A DNA stretch of 64,000 nt from Cepaea nemoralis (Eukaryota; Mollusca; Gastropoda; Stylommatophora; Helicidae), in contig JACEFZ010013235.1 in assembly GCA_014155875.1 (NCBI GenBank), positions 186,001 through 250,000 on the forward strand, read 5' to 3'. The notes under the pieces are model-generated. The model saw only the letters and a list, made by a program, of their open reading frames with translations. It was not told the DNA's origin and searched no databases. Each line of letters starts with the position of its first letter. Position 1 is the stretch's first letter. A program made the position numbers and the translations under genes. Shown here one piece after another: positions 63,896 through 64,000 of this stretch.

Positions 63896-64000
63896 CGTTT
63901 TATAGAAATAAACAAACATCTACATCTTTGCTTTATTGACTACACAAAGGCTTTCGATAAAGTGAGACATGTCAACGTGACAGAGATGCTTGCAGATCTA
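63896..64000 (+). pseudogene. LINE-E RT, part 2 (resumes after the nested insertions)
   Basis: EINKHLHLCFIDYTKAFDKV then RHVNVTEMLADL, running off the window edge. FIDYxKAFDKVRH is the RT motif that contains the first catalytic Asp, and it follows the QCGFV...MLRTL region in this LINE group. Hence this is the same gene as 62040-62446. Confidence 0.88.

Overview
This window reads as non-coding, repeat-saturated DNA from an animal, most likely a lophotrochozoan and plausibly a gastropod mollusc. The evidence is several families of tRNA-headed SINEs, many 5'-truncated non-LTR retrotransposons (LINEs) on both strands, mariner and hAT DNA transposons, MITEs, and very abundant micro- and minisatellites. 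I found no convincing host gene, no bacterial-type operon and no CRISPR array. The mollusc assignment is inference from repeat style only. All coding similarity I can support belongs to mobile elements, and every copy is broken by stops, frameshifts, truncation or insertion. Family letters (LINE-A to LINE-G, SINE-A to SINE-F, families I, J and K, MITE-G) are labels used only in this annotation.

Layout. 1-9 kb: family I, LINE-B, LINE-A and LINE-C fragments, SINE-A and SINE-F, a 42-bp minisatellite. 9-15 kb: mostly unassigned sequence with two further family I copies. 15.5-17.8 kb: a gag-like LINE ORF1 with zinc knuckles, followed by a SINE whose 5' half is inverted. 18-20.2 kb: two minisatellites, then a chimera whose head is 18S rRNA and whose tail is LINE-like. 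20.5-23 kb: two reverse transcriptase (RT) pseudogenes, one with a (CA)n array inside its RNase H domain. 24-33 kb: two short LINE-A copies with perfect target-site duplications, an RT pseudogene carrying a 26-bp minisatellite, and many SINEs. 36-39.2 kb: MITE-G and a 51-bp minisatellite. 40.0-41.25 kb: a nearly full-length mariner with a damaged transposase. 41.7-48 kb: LINE ends, SINEs, simple repeats. 49-53.8 kb: LINE-B ends, one split by a hAT MITE, and a SINE split by a hairpin MITE and a fold-back mariner. 54.6-57.3 kb: three minisatellites. 59.3-60.6 kb: a degenerate tetranucleotide array. 60.6-64 kb: element K, then a LINE-E RT gene interrupted by LINE-A and by one SINE-F nested in another.

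How the parts relate. The LINEs are the probable source of reverse transcriptase for the SINEs. Several LINE 3' ends run directly into short tandem repeats, and other simple repeats have grown inside transposon coding sequence, so much of the microsatellite content appears to be seeded by the transposons. The nested insertions give a relative order of activity. The most unusual object is the 18S rRNA/LINE chimera at 19797-20184, which is either the founder or a member of an rRNA-headed SINE family, or a one-off template-switch product.
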